Shown: positions 1-8,982 of the stretch, one piece after another
How positions within the stretch are numbered: position 1 is the first letter of the stretch
How the letters are laid out: each line of letters opens with the position of its first letter
DNA from: CAZPQM01 sp964588995
GTDB taxonomy: Bacteria; Pseudomonadota; Alphaproteobacteria; Rickettsiales; UBA8987
Assembly: GCA_964588995.1 (NCBI GenBank)
Contig: CAZPQM010000014.1
Coordinates: 1 to 55,135 of the forward strand
Direction of reading: 5' to 3'
Length of the DNA: 55,135 nt
The notes under the pieces: model-generated
The model's input: the letters and a program-made list of their open reading frames with translations, nothing else
What the model was told of the DNA's origin: nothing
Databases searched by the model: none
Position numbers and translations under genes: made by a program

Positions 1-12
1 TGGCCACCAAAG

Positions 13-46
13 AAAAACCCCACTGGAGCCATCCGGTGGGGTTTTT
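13..46. terminator. Bidirectional rho-independent terminator
   Basis: An 11-bp perfect stem (13-23 with 36-46: an A5-C4-A-C arm and its complement) carries a short inner GGA/TCC stem. It is followed on the plus strand by T6 at 42-47 and on the minus strand by a T5 run. It can stop transcription from a gene left of the window and also insulate the PstS-like gene. The G-run right after it (52-60) is described separately. Confidence 0.85.
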
Positions 47-51
47 TGTGC

Positions 52-60
52 GGGGGGGGG
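52..60. repeat. Nine-G homopolymer tract
   Basis: Nine consecutive G residues lie about 92 bp upstream of the PstS-like start codon, in a non-coding stretch. Tracts of this length are prone to slippage. The sequence shows only the tract. A regulatory role is not demonstrated, and the copy number may also be a sequencing uncertainty. Confidence 0.6.
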
Positions 61-152
61 TAGTTTGCACCTTGTATACGGTAAACTTCAAAGCATTTGA
101 CAGTGAGCAGGCACTAATTTATAGATGAGGCAATTACCCTTGGAGATTATTT

Positions 153-1163
153 ATGCTACGTTACGCTCTATTTTTCCTTACATTGTCTATTTTATTCACA
201 ACACAGCCCACTCAGGCTCGCGAACAAATCCGTATTGTAGGCTCATCGACCTTGTACCCCTTCGTTACCGTGGTAGCCGAAAATTTTGCCCGTGACCAGA
301 ATGTACCCGCGCCTATCGTAGAGCCGACTGGCTCAGGAAATGGTATTGAAATCTTTTGTCGCGGTATTGGCTTGAGCTTCCCCGATTTAGTCAATGCATC
401 GCGTGATATGACAGAAAATGAAATTGCCGACTGTAAATCGAATAATGTTACAGATATTCAGGAACTTTTAATTGGGTATGACGGCATCGTAGTGGCCAAT
501 AATTTGAATTCCCCGCAATTTCGCCTGTCTCTGGATGATTTGTTTAAGGCACTTTCAAAATACTCTATTCAAAACGGTAACGTAACTGAAAATACGATGC
601 AACGCTGGAATGAAGTTAATCCAGATCTCCCGGATCAACCCATTCAAATATACGGTCCCTCCTCTTCATCAGGAACATATGATGTTCTTGTTGAGCAAGT
701 GTTAATTGCACCCTGTATGAAAATGGAAGCATATCAGCGTGCTTACCCGGATGAAGCTGAGCGTGAAAAAATCTGTGGTGAAATTCGGGAAGACGGCGCT
801 TATATCAAAGCCGGTGAGGCAGATAATTTAATTATCCAGAAGCTGGTTTACAATGATAATGCCCTTGGCATTTTTGGCTTCAGCTTTTTGGACAAAAACG
901 AAAGCTTGGTTAAGGGTGCTCTTATTAACGGAGTCGAACCTACCATAGATAATATTGCTGATGCAAAGTATCCACTTTTTCGTAAACTATTCGTATATGT
1001 TAAACAGGCTCACCTTGAGCTTGTTCCTACTTTGAAACCTTTTCTCAAAGAACTCGTCAGCTATAACGCGATTGGTGAGGATGGCTACACGGTAGAACGT
1101 GGCTTAGTTCCCTTACCCGAAGAGCTTCTTAACGAACTACAACAAACCGTAGATAACCTTTAA
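153..1163 (+). CDS. pstS: PstS-like phosphate ABC transporter substrate-binding protein
   Basis: This 336-residue periplasmic protein is predicted to bind phosphate for a Pst-type ABC importer. A signal peptide of about 22 residues ends at TQA, followed by the family N-terminus IRIVGSSTLYPF and the phosphate-loop-like PTGSGNGIEIFC. A second loop near residue 170 reads GPSSSSGTYDVL. The sequence ends in the alphaproteobacterial PstS pattern (VERGLVPLP). The ATG at 153 has GGAG about 9 bases upstream. No pstC, pstA, pstB or phoU follows, so it is an orphan in this window: the transporter may be elsewhere, or the protein may act in sensing or binding only. Family assignment is firm. Phosphate specificity is inferred from the family. 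Confidence 0.85.
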   Translation: MLRYALFFLTLSILFTTQPTQAREQIRIVGSSTLYPFVTVVAENFARDQNVPAPIVEPTGSGNGIEIFCRGIGLSFPDLVNASRDMTENEIADCKSNNVTDIQELLIGYDGIVVANNLNSPQFRLSLDDLFKALSKYSIQNGNVTENTMQRWNEVNPDLPDQPIQIYGPSSSSGTYDVLVEQVLIAPCMKMEAYQRAYPDEAEREKICGEIREDGAYIKAGEADNLIIQKLVYNDNALGIFGFSFLDKNESLVKGALINGVEPTIDNIADAKYPLFRKLFVYVKQAHLELVPTLKPFLKELVSYNAIGEDGYTVERGLVPLPEELLNELQQTVDNL

Positions 1164-1184
1164 TAAGGATACATCCTAAAACCT

Positions 1185-1200
1185 AAAGACCTCAGTCTTT
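1185..1200 (+). terminator. Short hairpin after the PstS-like gene
   Basis: AAAGAC (1185-1190) and GTCTTT (1195-1200) form a perfect 6-bp stem around a CTCA loop, 22 bases past the stop codon. There is no clear U-tract, so it may be a weak terminator or an mRNA-stabilising hairpin. Confidence 0.4.
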
Positions 1201-1278
1201 CGGAACCATCCTAAGCTTGAAAGGCTTGTGCTTTCGGCTAGCATCATTATAGTATAGATAAAATATACTGAGGTTATT

Positions 1279-3231
1279 GTGAACAAGACCATCCTATCAG
1301 ACATCAGTTCGCCTGATGACTTAAAATCTCTTAATGATGAACAGCTTGCACAATTATCGCACGAGTTGCGTGATGATGTTATCCGTATAGTCTCAGAAAC
1401 CGGCGGTCATCTGGGTGCAGGTCTTGGCGTCATTGAACTGACAGTCGCGCTGCATCATGTGTTTAATACGCCGCGCGATAAAATTATTTGGGATGTAGGT
1501 CATCAGGCCTATCCGCATAAAATCCTGACCGGACGCCGCGATCAGATGCACACGCTGCGCACGGAAGGCGGTCTTTCGGGTTTTACCAAGCGTAGCGAAA
1601 GTACGTATGATCCGTTCGGCGCGGGGCATAGCTCCACTTCTATTTCCGCTGCGCTGGGTATGGCCGTTGCGCGTGACAAAAAAGGTGAAGATAATGAGGT
1701 CATCGCTGTGATCGGTGATGGCGCGATGAGTGCCGGCATGGCCTATGAAGCGCTGAATAACGCCGGGGCGATAGATTCGAAACTGATTGTTATTCTGAAC
1801 GACAATGATATGTCAATCGCCCCTGCGGTCGGTGCGATGAGCGGCTATCTGTCGAAGCTGATCTCTTCCAAATCATACCTGTCTTTCCGCGACATTGCCA
1901 AAAAAGCGGTGAGTCATTTGCCGAGCCATTTTGAGCGCGGCCTGCGAAAGACCGAGCAATACGCTAAACACCTTACCAGCCCGGATAAAAATTTTTTCGA
2001 GGAGCTCGGCTTCTATTATATCGGGCCGATCGACGGGCATAATATGGAGCATCTTTTGCCGGTGCTACGGAATGTGCGCGACAGCAAAAAGCCGCAACCC
2101 GTGCTGATCCACGCCGTCACCGAAAAGGGGCACGGCTTTGACTCCCCGGAAGCGTCGAATGAAAAATTCCATGCGGTTAAAACCTTTGATGTCGCTACGC
2201 GCGTCCAGAAAAAAGGTGCGCCGAGCGGCGTTAAAACCTATACGCAGGTCTTTGCCGAACAGTTGATAAAGGATGCGGAAGCGGATGAGCGCATCGTCGC
2301 CATTACGGCCGCCATGCCTTCCGGTACCGGGCTGAACCTCTTCGAAAAGGCCTTTCCGGAACGCACCTATGATGTCGGCATTGCCGAGCAGCATGCGGTA
2401 ACCTTTGCGGCGGGAATGGCGTGTGAAGGCTATAAGCCGTTCTGCACGATTTATTCAACTTTTTTACAGCGCGCCTACGATCAGGTTGTGCATGACGTGG
2501 CGATTCAGAACCTTCCGGTACGCTTTGCGATTGACCGTGCAGGGCTGGTTGGTGCGGATGGCGCTACCCATGCGGGTAGTTTCGACGTTACCTACCTTGC
2601 CACGCTACCGAATTTCGTCGTGATGGCGGCGAGTGACGAGCACGAGCTTGCGCGCATGGTGAAAACCGCAAGCCTGCATGATGACGGGCCGATTGCCTTC
2701 CGATATCCCCGCGGCAACGGTGTGGGCATCCCTATACCGGATCATGTTGAGCCACTAAGAATTGGAAAAGGCCGTTATATCCAGCGCGGTAACGAGGTTG
2801 CCATTGTCAATTTCGGGGCGCGACTTCTGGCGTGTAAGTCTGCTGCAAGCCAATTGCAGGAAAAAGGCCTCTCCGTTTCGATTTTCGATGCACGTTTTGC
2901 CAAACCGCTCGATAGCAGAGCTCTGCTGGAAATGGCACGCAGCCATAAAGTAATGCTTACGATTGAGGAAGGGTCTATAGGAGGATTCGGCAGCCATGTT
3001 GTCGAGTTGTTAACATCTGAAGACGCGCTACAACAGTGCCGCTTCAAGGCGATGCATCTACCGGATGTTTTTCAGAATCATGCATCGCAGGATCGTCAAT
3101 ATGAGGAGGCCGGGCTGGATGCGGAGGCTATCGTCAAAGAAGCTTTGGCGCGATTGCCACGTGAAGATAGCCATGCAGTGCGCGCTGAGCATTCCGATTC
3201 AACGCGTGAAGCGCAGCATCTCGACGCCTAA
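1279..3231 (+). CDS. dxs: 1-deoxy-D-xylulose-5-phosphate synthase
   Basis: This enzyme condenses pyruvate and glyceraldehyde-3-phosphate in a thiamine-diphosphate-dependent reaction, the first step of the MEP isoprenoid pathway. At 650 residues it has the usual family length. Visible motifs are WDVGHQAYPHKILTGR, the thiamine-diphosphate motif starting GDGAMSAGMAYEALNNAG (about residues 150-170), the central pyrimidine-domain VGIAEQHAVTFAAGMA, and the C-terminal transketolase domain. The start is GTG with a short AGG upstream at 1271. The C-terminus overlaps the convergent coaD gene by 4 bases. The tail after about residue 630 is Ser/Glu/His-rich and probably not part of the fold. No neighbouring isoprenoid gene is present. 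Confidence 0.97.
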   Translation: MNKTILSDISSPDDLKSLNDEQLAQLSHELRDDVIRIVSETGGHLGAGLGVIELTVALHHVFNTPRDKIIWDVGHQAYPHKILTGRRDQMHTLRTEGGLSGFTKRSESTYDPFGAGHSSTSISAALGMAVARDKKGEDNEVIAVIGDGAMSAGMAYEALNNAGAIDSKLIVILNDNDMSIAPAVGAMSGYLSKLISSKSYLSFRDIAKKAVSHLPSHFERGLRKTEQYAKHLTSPDKNFFEELGFYYIGPIDGHNMEHLLPVLRNVRDSKKPQPVLIHAVTEKGHGFDSPEASNEKFHAVKTFDVATRVQKKGAPSGVKTYTQVFAEQLIKDAEADERIVAITAAMPSGTGLNLFEKAFPERTYDVGIAEQHAVTFAAGMACEGYKPFCTIYSTFLQRAYDQVVHDVAIQNLPVRFAIDRAGLVGADGATHAGSFDVTYLATLPNFVVMAASDEHELARMVKTASLHDDGPIAFRYPRGNGVGIPIPDHVEPLRIGKGRYIQRGNEVAIVNFGARLLACKSAASQLQEKGLSVSIFDARFAKPLDSRALLEMARSHKVMLTIEEGSIGGFGSHVVELLTSEDALQQCRFKAMHLPDVFQNHASQDRQYEEAGLDAEAIVKEALARLPREDSHAVRAEHSDSTREAQHLDA

Positions 3232-3719
3232 GCGTAATAGCGTTTCAGCGCCTTTGCGACTTCGGCTGACACAAACTGATCGACTTCGGCGCCCAATCGC
3301 GCTGCCTCTTTCACAAAGCGCGAGGCCAGAAACTGGTGCTGTTCGGACGCCGGAAGAAACACAGTTTGCACCTCAGGCGATAACTTCGAATTAATTGCAG
3401 AAAGTTGGAATTCATATTCAAAATCGGAAACGGCTCGTAGCCCGCGAATGATGAGGGTCGCATGTTGCGCTTTCGCAAACTCAACGAGCAGACCGGAAAA
3501 GCCTTTTACCTCCACCCGATCCGCGAGCCCCTCTTCAATCACATCGGACTCGGTCAGGCGCGCCCGCTCGCTTAAATCAAAAATCGGTGTTTTCGGCATG
3601 TCGTCCGCAACGGCGATAATCAGCTTATCGACCAGCGTCAGGCTGCGTTTGATAATGTCCATATGCCCGTAGGTAATCGGATCAAATGTTCCTGGATAAA
3701 TGCCGATGCGTCTGGTCAT
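3228..3719 (-). CDS. coaD: Phosphopantetheine adenylyltransferase
   Basis: CoaD transfers AMP from ATP to 4'-phosphopantetheine to give dephospho-CoA, the penultimate step of coenzyme A synthesis. The 163-residue protein starts with the nucleotidyltransferase signature YPGTFDPITYGHMDII (a T/HxGH-type motif near residues 17-21). It also has the family segments RGLRAVSDFEYEFQL and SRFVKEAARLGA. It follows gyrA on the same strand with a 59-base gap and may be co-transcribed with it. Its last codons overlap dxs tail-to-tail. Confidence 0.97.
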   Translation of the reverse strand: MTRRIGIYPGTFDPITYGHMDIIKRSLTLVDKLIIAVADDMPKTPIFDLSERARLTESDVIEEGLADRVEVKGFSGLLVEFAKAQHATLIIRGLRAVSDFEYEFQLSAINSKLSPEVQTVFLPASEQHQFLASRFVKEAARLGAEVDQFVSAEVAKALKRYYA

Positions 3720-3778
3720 AGCTTATCCGTCATACCGCGATCAAACCACGGGCTGACGTTTCATCTCGTTGGCTGAGG

Positions 3779-6517
3779 TTACTCCTGTGCATCGCTGCTT
3801 ATATCCACTGCTTCGACTTCAGCCTCAACGCCTTCGCTCACCTGGTCGATGTCATCTTCCTCATCGCTGCCGGCAATGTGGGCTGCAGAGACGACATGCT
3901 CATCCTTATCGACCCGGAAGAGCGTGACGCCTTGCGTGCTACGCCCGGCTACGCGCACATCGTGAATCGGGGTGCGGATCAGGCGGCCGGTGTCGGTTAT
4001 CAGCATGATCTGATCCTGATCCTCGACCGGGAAGCTTGCGACCACGCCGCCATTACGCGTATTAGTCACGATATTGACAATGCCTTTACCACCACGCCCG
4101 GTTTTGCGGTATTCATAAGCGGAAGTACGCTTGCCATAGCCTTTTTCTGTGACAGTCAGGATAAATTGCTCCTTATCCGCCATCTGTTTTACCTGATCTG
4201 CCGGCATAGTTGTTTCCACTCCTTCGAGTGAAGGCTCGTCATTTGCTGCAATCTCAAGACGCTTTTCCAGAGGAATCCGTAAATAGGCATCACGCGTGTC
4301 GATATCGGCTTCCGCACCATCCAAAACGGTCATGGAAAGCACTTCATCATTCTTTTCAAGGTTAATGCCTCGCACACCGGTTGAATTGCGCCCTTTAAAT
4401 ATCCGCACCGCATCGACCGGGAAGCGAATCGCTTTTCCCTCTTTCGATGCCAGCAATATATGCTGATCGGCCCCAGCAACCGCCACGCCAACCAACTGCT
4501 CGCCTTCATCCAGCTTCATTGCGATCTTCCCGTTTGCCCGTACTGACTGAAAATCCGACAGGCTGTTACGGCGCACGTTACCGTTACTGGTGGCAAACAT
4601 GATATTATGCGTATCCCATGCATCCTCATCTTCCGGCAGCGGCATAATGACATTGATCGTCTCCCCCTCTTCCAATGGGAACAGGTTCACCAGCGCCCGC
4701 CCTTTCGATTGTGGGGAGCCTTCCGGCAATTGGTAGGTTTTCAGCTTGTAGGCAATGCCGCGCGTAGTAAAGAACAGCATCGGCGTATGCGTGTTGGTCA
4801 CAAACACCTGACTGGTGACATCCTCCTCTTTCATGGAAAGACCGGATCGCCCTTTACCGCCACGTCGCTGCGCGCGGTAGGTTGAAAGCGGTACGCGCTT
4901 GATATAGCCGCCAACCGTAACAGTCACCACCATATCTTCCCGCGCAATCAGATCCTCGATATCTTCCTCAAATTCGCTCGCCTCAATGGAACTGCGACGA
5001 GCATCCGCGAATTCGTCTTTGATCGCCGTCAACCCGTCGCGCATGAGCTGGAGCATCATCTCGCGCGAACCGAGCAGCTTCAGGTAATGCTGAATTTCTT
5101 TGCCCAGCTCGGCAAGCTCCTCACCGATTTTTTCCTGCTCCAGACCGGTCAGTTTCGACAAGCGCATCTCCAGAATGGCTTTCGCCTGCGTTTCGGTGAA
5201 TTTAACCTTACCTTCGATAATGCGGTTGTGGCGGTCATCGACCAACTCCAGCAACGCGCGGACATTGCTGCCATCCCAATCACGCCGCATGAGTTCCTCT
5301 TTCGCCGATTGCGGGTCCGGACTATTGCGGATTACGCTGATAACCTCATCAATATTGGCGACCGCAATAGACAGCCCGATCAAGACGTGCGCTTTGTCGC
5401 GCGCCTTGCCCAGCTGATAATTGGTGCGCCGAGTCAGCACTTCCTCACGGAATTCCAGCCATGCCTGAAGCACTTCCTTGAAATTCATCTGACGCGGTTT
5501 GCCTTTGTGCAGCGCGAGCATATTGACGCCAAAGCTGGTTTGCAGCGGCGTAAACTTATAGAGCTGATTGAGAATAACGCTCGCCATCGCATCCCGTTTC
5601 AGCTCGATCACCACACGTACGCCGGTTTTATCGGATTCATCACGGATATCACTGATCCCTTCAAGTTTTTTATCGCGCACCAGGTGGGCGATTTTTTCTA
5701 CCATGAGCGCCTTATTAACCTGATAGGGCATTTCATCGACAATTATCGCCTCGCGGCCGCCGCGTATTTCTTCTATATGGGTTTTCCCACGCATAATGAC
5801 GGAGCCGCGCCCGGTCTGCATCGCCGAGGCGGAACCGGCACGGCCTAATATGATGCCTCCGGTGGGAAAGTCAGGTCCGGGGCAGACATCCATTAAGTCT
5901 TCTATGGTCGCTTCCGGATTGTCGATCAGCAAGCAGGTGGCGTCAATGACTTCGCCAAGATTAAAAGGCGGCACGTTCGTCGCCATCCCTACGGCAATAC
6001 CGCCGGCACCATTGACCAGCAGATTCGGAAATTCTGCCGGTAAAACGGTCGGCTCTTTTTCCGTGTCATCGTAATTCAGCTTCCAGTCGATCGTGTCCTT
6101 GTCAATATCCTCGACCAGCTTATGGGCAGCTTTTGCCATCCGGGATTCGGTATATCGCATGGCTGCGGGCGAATCGCCGTCCATCGAACCGAAATTACCC
6201 TGCCCATCCACCAAAGGCAGTCGGAGCGAGAATTCCTGCGCCATGCGAACGAGTGAATCATAGATCGCCGAGTCACCGTGTGGGTGGTATTTACCCATCA
6301 CATCCCCGACGATGCGGGCAGATTTTTTATATGGCCGGTTCCAGTGAATGCCGTTTTCATACATTGCGTAGAGAATGCGCCGATGCACCGGCTTGAGCCC
6401 GTCGCATACGTCGGGTATCGCACGGCTCACGATAACGCTCATCGCGTAGTCGAGATAGCTCGACTTCATCTCATCCACAATGGAAACAGGAAGGATTTCG
6501 GCTGCAGTCTGATTCAT
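3779..6517 (-). CDS. gyrA: DNA gyrase subunit A
   Basis: GyrA is the breakage-reunion subunit of the A2B2 gyrase that introduces negative supercoils. Length is 912 residues. The catalytic tyrosine is Y122 in AAMRYTESRM. The quinolone-resistance-determining region reads HPHGDSAIYDSLV with S83 and D87, the same numbering as E. coli and the susceptible residues. The GyrA box QRRGGKGRSG lies near residue 547, before the six-bladed C-terminal DNA-wrapping domain, which marks it as gyrase rather than ParC. The end is an acidic tail rich in Glu and Asp. It sits between mgtE and coaD on the same strand. gyrB is not in the window. Confidence 0.98.
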   Translation of the reverse strand: MNQTAAEILPVSIVDEMKSSYLDYAMSVIVSRAIPDVCDGLKPVHRRILYAMYENGIHWNRPYKKSARIVGDVMGKYHPHGDSAIYDSLVRMAQEFSLRLPLVDGQGNFGSMDGDSPAAMRYTESRMAKAAHKLVEDIDKDTIDWKLNYDDTEKEPTVLPAEFPNLLVNGAGGIAVGMATNVPPFNLGEVIDATCLLIDNPEATIEDLMDVCPGPDFPTGGIILGRAGSASAMQTGRGSVIMRGKTHIEEIRGGREAIIVDEMPYQVNKALMVEKIAHLVRDKKLEGISDIRDESDKTGVRVVIELKRDAMASVILNQLYKFTPLQTSFGVNMLALHKGKPRQMNFKEVLQAWLEFREEVLTRRTNYQLGKARDKAHVLIGLSIAVANIDEVISVIRNSPDPQSAKEELMRRDWDGSNVRALLELVDDRHNRIIEGKVKFTETQAKAILEMRLSKLTGLEQEKIGEELAELGKEIQHYLKLLGSREMMLQLMRDGLTAIKDEFADARRSSIEASEFEEDIEDLIAREDMVVTVTVGGYIKRVPLSTYRAQRRGGKGRSGLSMKEEDVTSQVFVTNTHTPMLFFTTRGIAYKLKTYQLPEGSPQSKGRALVNLFPLEEGETINVIMPLPEDEDAWDTHNIMFATSNGNVRRNSLSDFQSVRANGKIAMKLDEGEQLVGVAVAGADQHILLASKEGKAIRFPVDAVRIFKGRNSTGVRGINLEKNDEVLSMTVLDGAEADIDTRDAYLRIPLEKRLEIAANDEPSLEGVETTMPADQVKQMADKEQFILTVTEKGYGKRTSAYEYRKTGRGGKGIVNIVTNTRNGGVVASFPVEDQDQIMLITDTGRLIRTPIHDVRVAGRSTQGVTLFRVDKDEHVVSAAHIAGSDEEDDIDQVSEGVEAEVEAVDISSDAQE

Positions 6518-6565
6518 AATTTCCCTATTTACTTCTACCCCAATAATAAAGGCAATTTATAGAAG

Positions 6566-6582
6566 GTTTCAGGCGCTGAAAC
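6566..6582 (-). terminator. Hairpin between mgtE and gyrA
   Basis: GTTTCA (6566-6571) pairs with TGAAAC (6577-6582) around a 5-base loop in the 85-base gap between the mgtE stop and the gyrA start. Only a loose T-rich stretch follows on the minus strand, so it may be a weak terminator for mgtE or part of the gyrA leader. Confidence 0.4.
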
Positions 6583-6602
6583 AAGCGGATAATGGGAAGA
6601 AT

Positions 6603-7991
6603 TTAAAACATCCACCAGCTGGCAAGCGCCAAAAAGAAAAGGAAGGAAGCCACGTCGGTAAAGGTAGTGACAAAGACCGAAGAAGCCACTGCCGGGTCCA
6701 CTCCATATTTCACCAAGCCGAGCGGCACAAGGATGCCAGATAAGGCTGCCAGCAGAAAGGCGCCAAAGGTGGCAAGGCCGAATACCGCTCCAAGCATAGG
6801 GTTCTGATAGAATAAAACAGCACCCATAAAGGCGAGTAAGCCGAACGCCGCGCCGTTCATCGTCGCAGCGAGCATCTCCTTACTGACAATACGCCAGGCG
6901 TTGGTCTTGCTCAGCTCTTTAGTGGCAATGGCGCGTACGGCCACCGTCAATGTCTGCGTTCCGGCATTGGCAGCCATGGAGGCCACAATCGGCATCAGGA
7001 CTGCAATCGCAACCAGCTTCTCGATCACCTCGTCGTAAAGCGCAATGACTACCGAGGCAAGCACCGCCGTAACTAAATTAGCGGCGAGCCACGGCGCTCG
7101 TTTTCTGGCCGTTACCATATAGCTCGCGTGGATATCGGACTCCCCGACATTACCCATTTTGAGAATATCCTCACTCGCCTCTTCCTGCATGACATGCACG
7201 ATGTCATCAACCGTGATGATCCCAACCATGGCTCCCTCTTCATCAAGCACCGGGGCAGAGGCGAGCCCGTACTTACGGAAGATATGCGCCACCTCTTCCT
7301 GATCCATGGTTGCATCGATCGTATGGGCCCCCTCCTCCATAATATCGGCCAGTTTGACATCGCGCTGTTTGCGGATAATACGACTCACCAGAATATTACC
7401 GACCGGGTGGCCTTTTTTATCAACAATAAAGAGTGAGTAGAAATCGTCCGGCGCGTCTTCCTGAGCGCGTAGATAATCAATGACCTTACCCACATTCCAA
7501 CTGTACGGGACCACGACAAAATCCTTCGTCATCATCCGCCCGGCGGAATCTTCCGGATAGGACAGGCTTTGTCGCAATTCTTTCCGCTGCAGCTTATCAC
7601 CGACCGCCCGGATAATTTTCTTCTGATTAAGCTCGTCAAAATCTTCGATGATGTCGATCGCGTCATCCAACTCTAACGTCGCAATATCGCGCGCAATCTG
7701 AGTGGTGCCTATCAGCTCGGCCACTTCATCCTTGATATGCGGTTCCAGCTCGACCAGCACTTCCGGACGCACTGCATCCGGTATCAGAGGCACGACTTCT
7801 GCACGCTCTTCGGCACGAATATGCGAAATCAGTCCGGCAATATCGGAGGCGTGCATCTGCTCGAGATTAAAACAGATGGTTTCCGTATCGCCTTCTTTCA
7901 GGCAGAATTGTACGTTGCGAACGGAATCATCAAACGGCGCGTTGAGTGACTGCGCCTCGTTCTTTTCCTGTATGGTATCCTCTGCTGCCAT
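6603..7991 (-). CDS. mgtE: MgtE-family magnesium transporter
   Basis: MgtE is a homodimeric magnesium channel gated by cytosolic Mg2+. From the chosen ATG at 7991 the protein is 462 residues, normal for the family. It has an N-terminal alpha-superhelical domain (to about residue 125), two CBS domains (about 130-250), and five membrane helices in the last 190 residues, including a conserved segment with LMPIVASMAANAGTQTL near the pore. An in-frame TTG at 8018 would add nine residues but is a poorer start. Even the ATG lies 62 bases inside the end of the upstream glycosyltransferase gene, suggesting translational coupling. Family assignment is firm. Ions other than Mg2+ cannot be excluded. Confidence 0.93.
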   Translation of the reverse strand: MAAEDTIQEKNEAQSLNAPFDDSVRNVQFCLKEGDTETICFNLEQMHASDIAGLISHIRAEERAEVVPLIPDAVRPEVLVELEPHIKDEVAELIGTTQIARDIATLELDDAIDIIEDFDELNQKKIIRAVGDKLQRKELRQSLSYPEDSAGRMMTKDFVVVPYSWNVGKVIDYLRAQEDAPDDFYSLFIVDKKGHPVGNILVSRIIRKQRDVKLADIMEEGAHTIDATMDQEEVAHIFRKYGLASAPVLDEEGAMVGIITVDDIVHVMQEEASEDILKMGNVGESDIHASYMVTARKRAPWLAANLVTAVLASVVIALYDEVIEKLVAIAVLMPIVASMAANAGTQTLTVAVRAIATKELSKTNAWRIVSKEMLAATMNGAAFGLLAFMGAVLFYQNPMLGAVFGLATFGAFLLAALSGILVPLGLVKYGVDPAVASSVFVTTFTDVASFLFFLALASWWMF

Positions 7992-8982
7992 AGCTGTTCT
8001 TATACAGATTTGACTCAAACATGCGAGCGCAATTTTCCCAGGAATAGCTTATGGCATAGCGACGGCAGGCCTCGCGGTCCAGCTTCAATGCGCGCCGAAT
8101 CGCCTGCTCAAGATCATCATCGAGCGCCCCGACTTCCGGGCTCGTGATCACATCAATTGGGCCAGTCACAGGATAGGCGGCTACCGGAGTGCCTGAGGCA
8201 AGCGCCTCCAGCATGACAAGGCCGAACGTATCGGTTTTACTGGGAAACACAAACACATCCGCTGCCGCGTAATATTGCGCGAGTTCCTTACCGAACTTAG
8301 CCCCAACAAAGACTGCATCTGGATAGGCTCGCTCGAGCCGCTCTCGGTCCGGCCCGTCTCCAACTAATAATTTCGTACCCGCTACACGCGTCTCCAGAAA
8401 CGCCTCCAGATTTTTTTCTACCGCGATGCGTCCGGTATAAAGCTGCAGCGGGCGGGGGAAATCAAACATTGTAGGCTGCGGATGAAATAGCCTTGTATCC
8501 ACCCCGCGGGTCCATGGTTTTACGGTATGAAAACCGCGCGCGGTAAGTTCTTGCTGCAGCGACGGCGTCGCCACTAGCATTCCTTTCGAGCCGTTATGGA
8601 ACCAGCGCATCAGACGATAAGTCACGCTTACCGGTATATGGGTTCGTTTGTTAATATATTCCGGAAATTTCGTATGGTACGAGGTGGTAAAGTGCAGTCC
8701 GCGCTTTCTGCAGTAACGCCGCGCAGCAAGCCCAAGCGGCCCTTCCGTTGCAATATGAACGCAATCAGGCCGCATCGCATCCAGCTGCTTGCCAAGCCTC
8801 CAGGGGTTAATGGCCAACCTAATCTCCGGGTAGGTCGGGCACGGCACCGTGCGAAACTGCTCGGGCGTAATCATGCTAACCGTATAATCTCGATCGACCA
8901 GAAGCTCGCGCACCGTATCGAGTGTGCGGACGACTCCGTTAACCTGAGGAAACCATGCGTCCGATATGATTGCGATACGCAT
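7930..8982 (-). CDS. Glycosyltransferase family 4 (alpha-mannosyltransferase-like)
   Basis: This 350-residue GT-B enzyme of the GT4 family has an N-terminal IISDAWFPQVNGVVRT and a central VHIATEGPLG. It carries the GT4 donor-site EX7E motif within FPSKTDTFGLVMLEALASG. The overall pattern matches the GDP-mannose or UDP-sugar dependent transferases that modify lipids in alphaproteobacteria. Donor and acceptor are not deducible. Its ATG follows the TAG stop of the metallophosphoesterase gene with no gap (TAGATG), so the two are one operon and probably act in the same lipid or lipid A-related pathway. The C-terminal 25 residues are basic and poorly conserved, and overlap the mgtE start. Confidence 0.85.
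   Translation of the reverse strand: MRIAIISDAWFPQVNGVVRTLDTVRELLVDRDYTVSMITPEQFRTVPCPTYPEIRLAINPWRLGKQLDAMRPDCVHIATEGPLGLAARRYCRKRGLHFTTSYHTKFPEYINKRTHIPVSVTYRLMRWFHNGSKGMLVATPSLQQELTARGFHTVKPWTRGVDTRLFHPQPTMFDFPRPLQLYTGRIAVEKNLEAFLETRVAGTKLLVGDGPDRERLERAYPDAVFVGAKFGKELAQYYAAADVFVFPSKTDTFGLVMLEALASGTPVAAYPVTGPIDVITSPEVGALDDDLEQAIRRALKLDREACRRYAISYSWENCARMFESNLYKNSYGSRGYHTGKERGAVTQRAV

Noticed and set aside
5087..5848. Long open frame of 253 codons on the plus strand
   Set aside because: It lies entirely opposite gyrA, whose motifs are all intact. It has no ribosome site and no recognisable domain.
6270..6290. Possible quinolone-resistance changes in gyrA
   Set aside because: Both key residues, S83 and D87, are the susceptible type.
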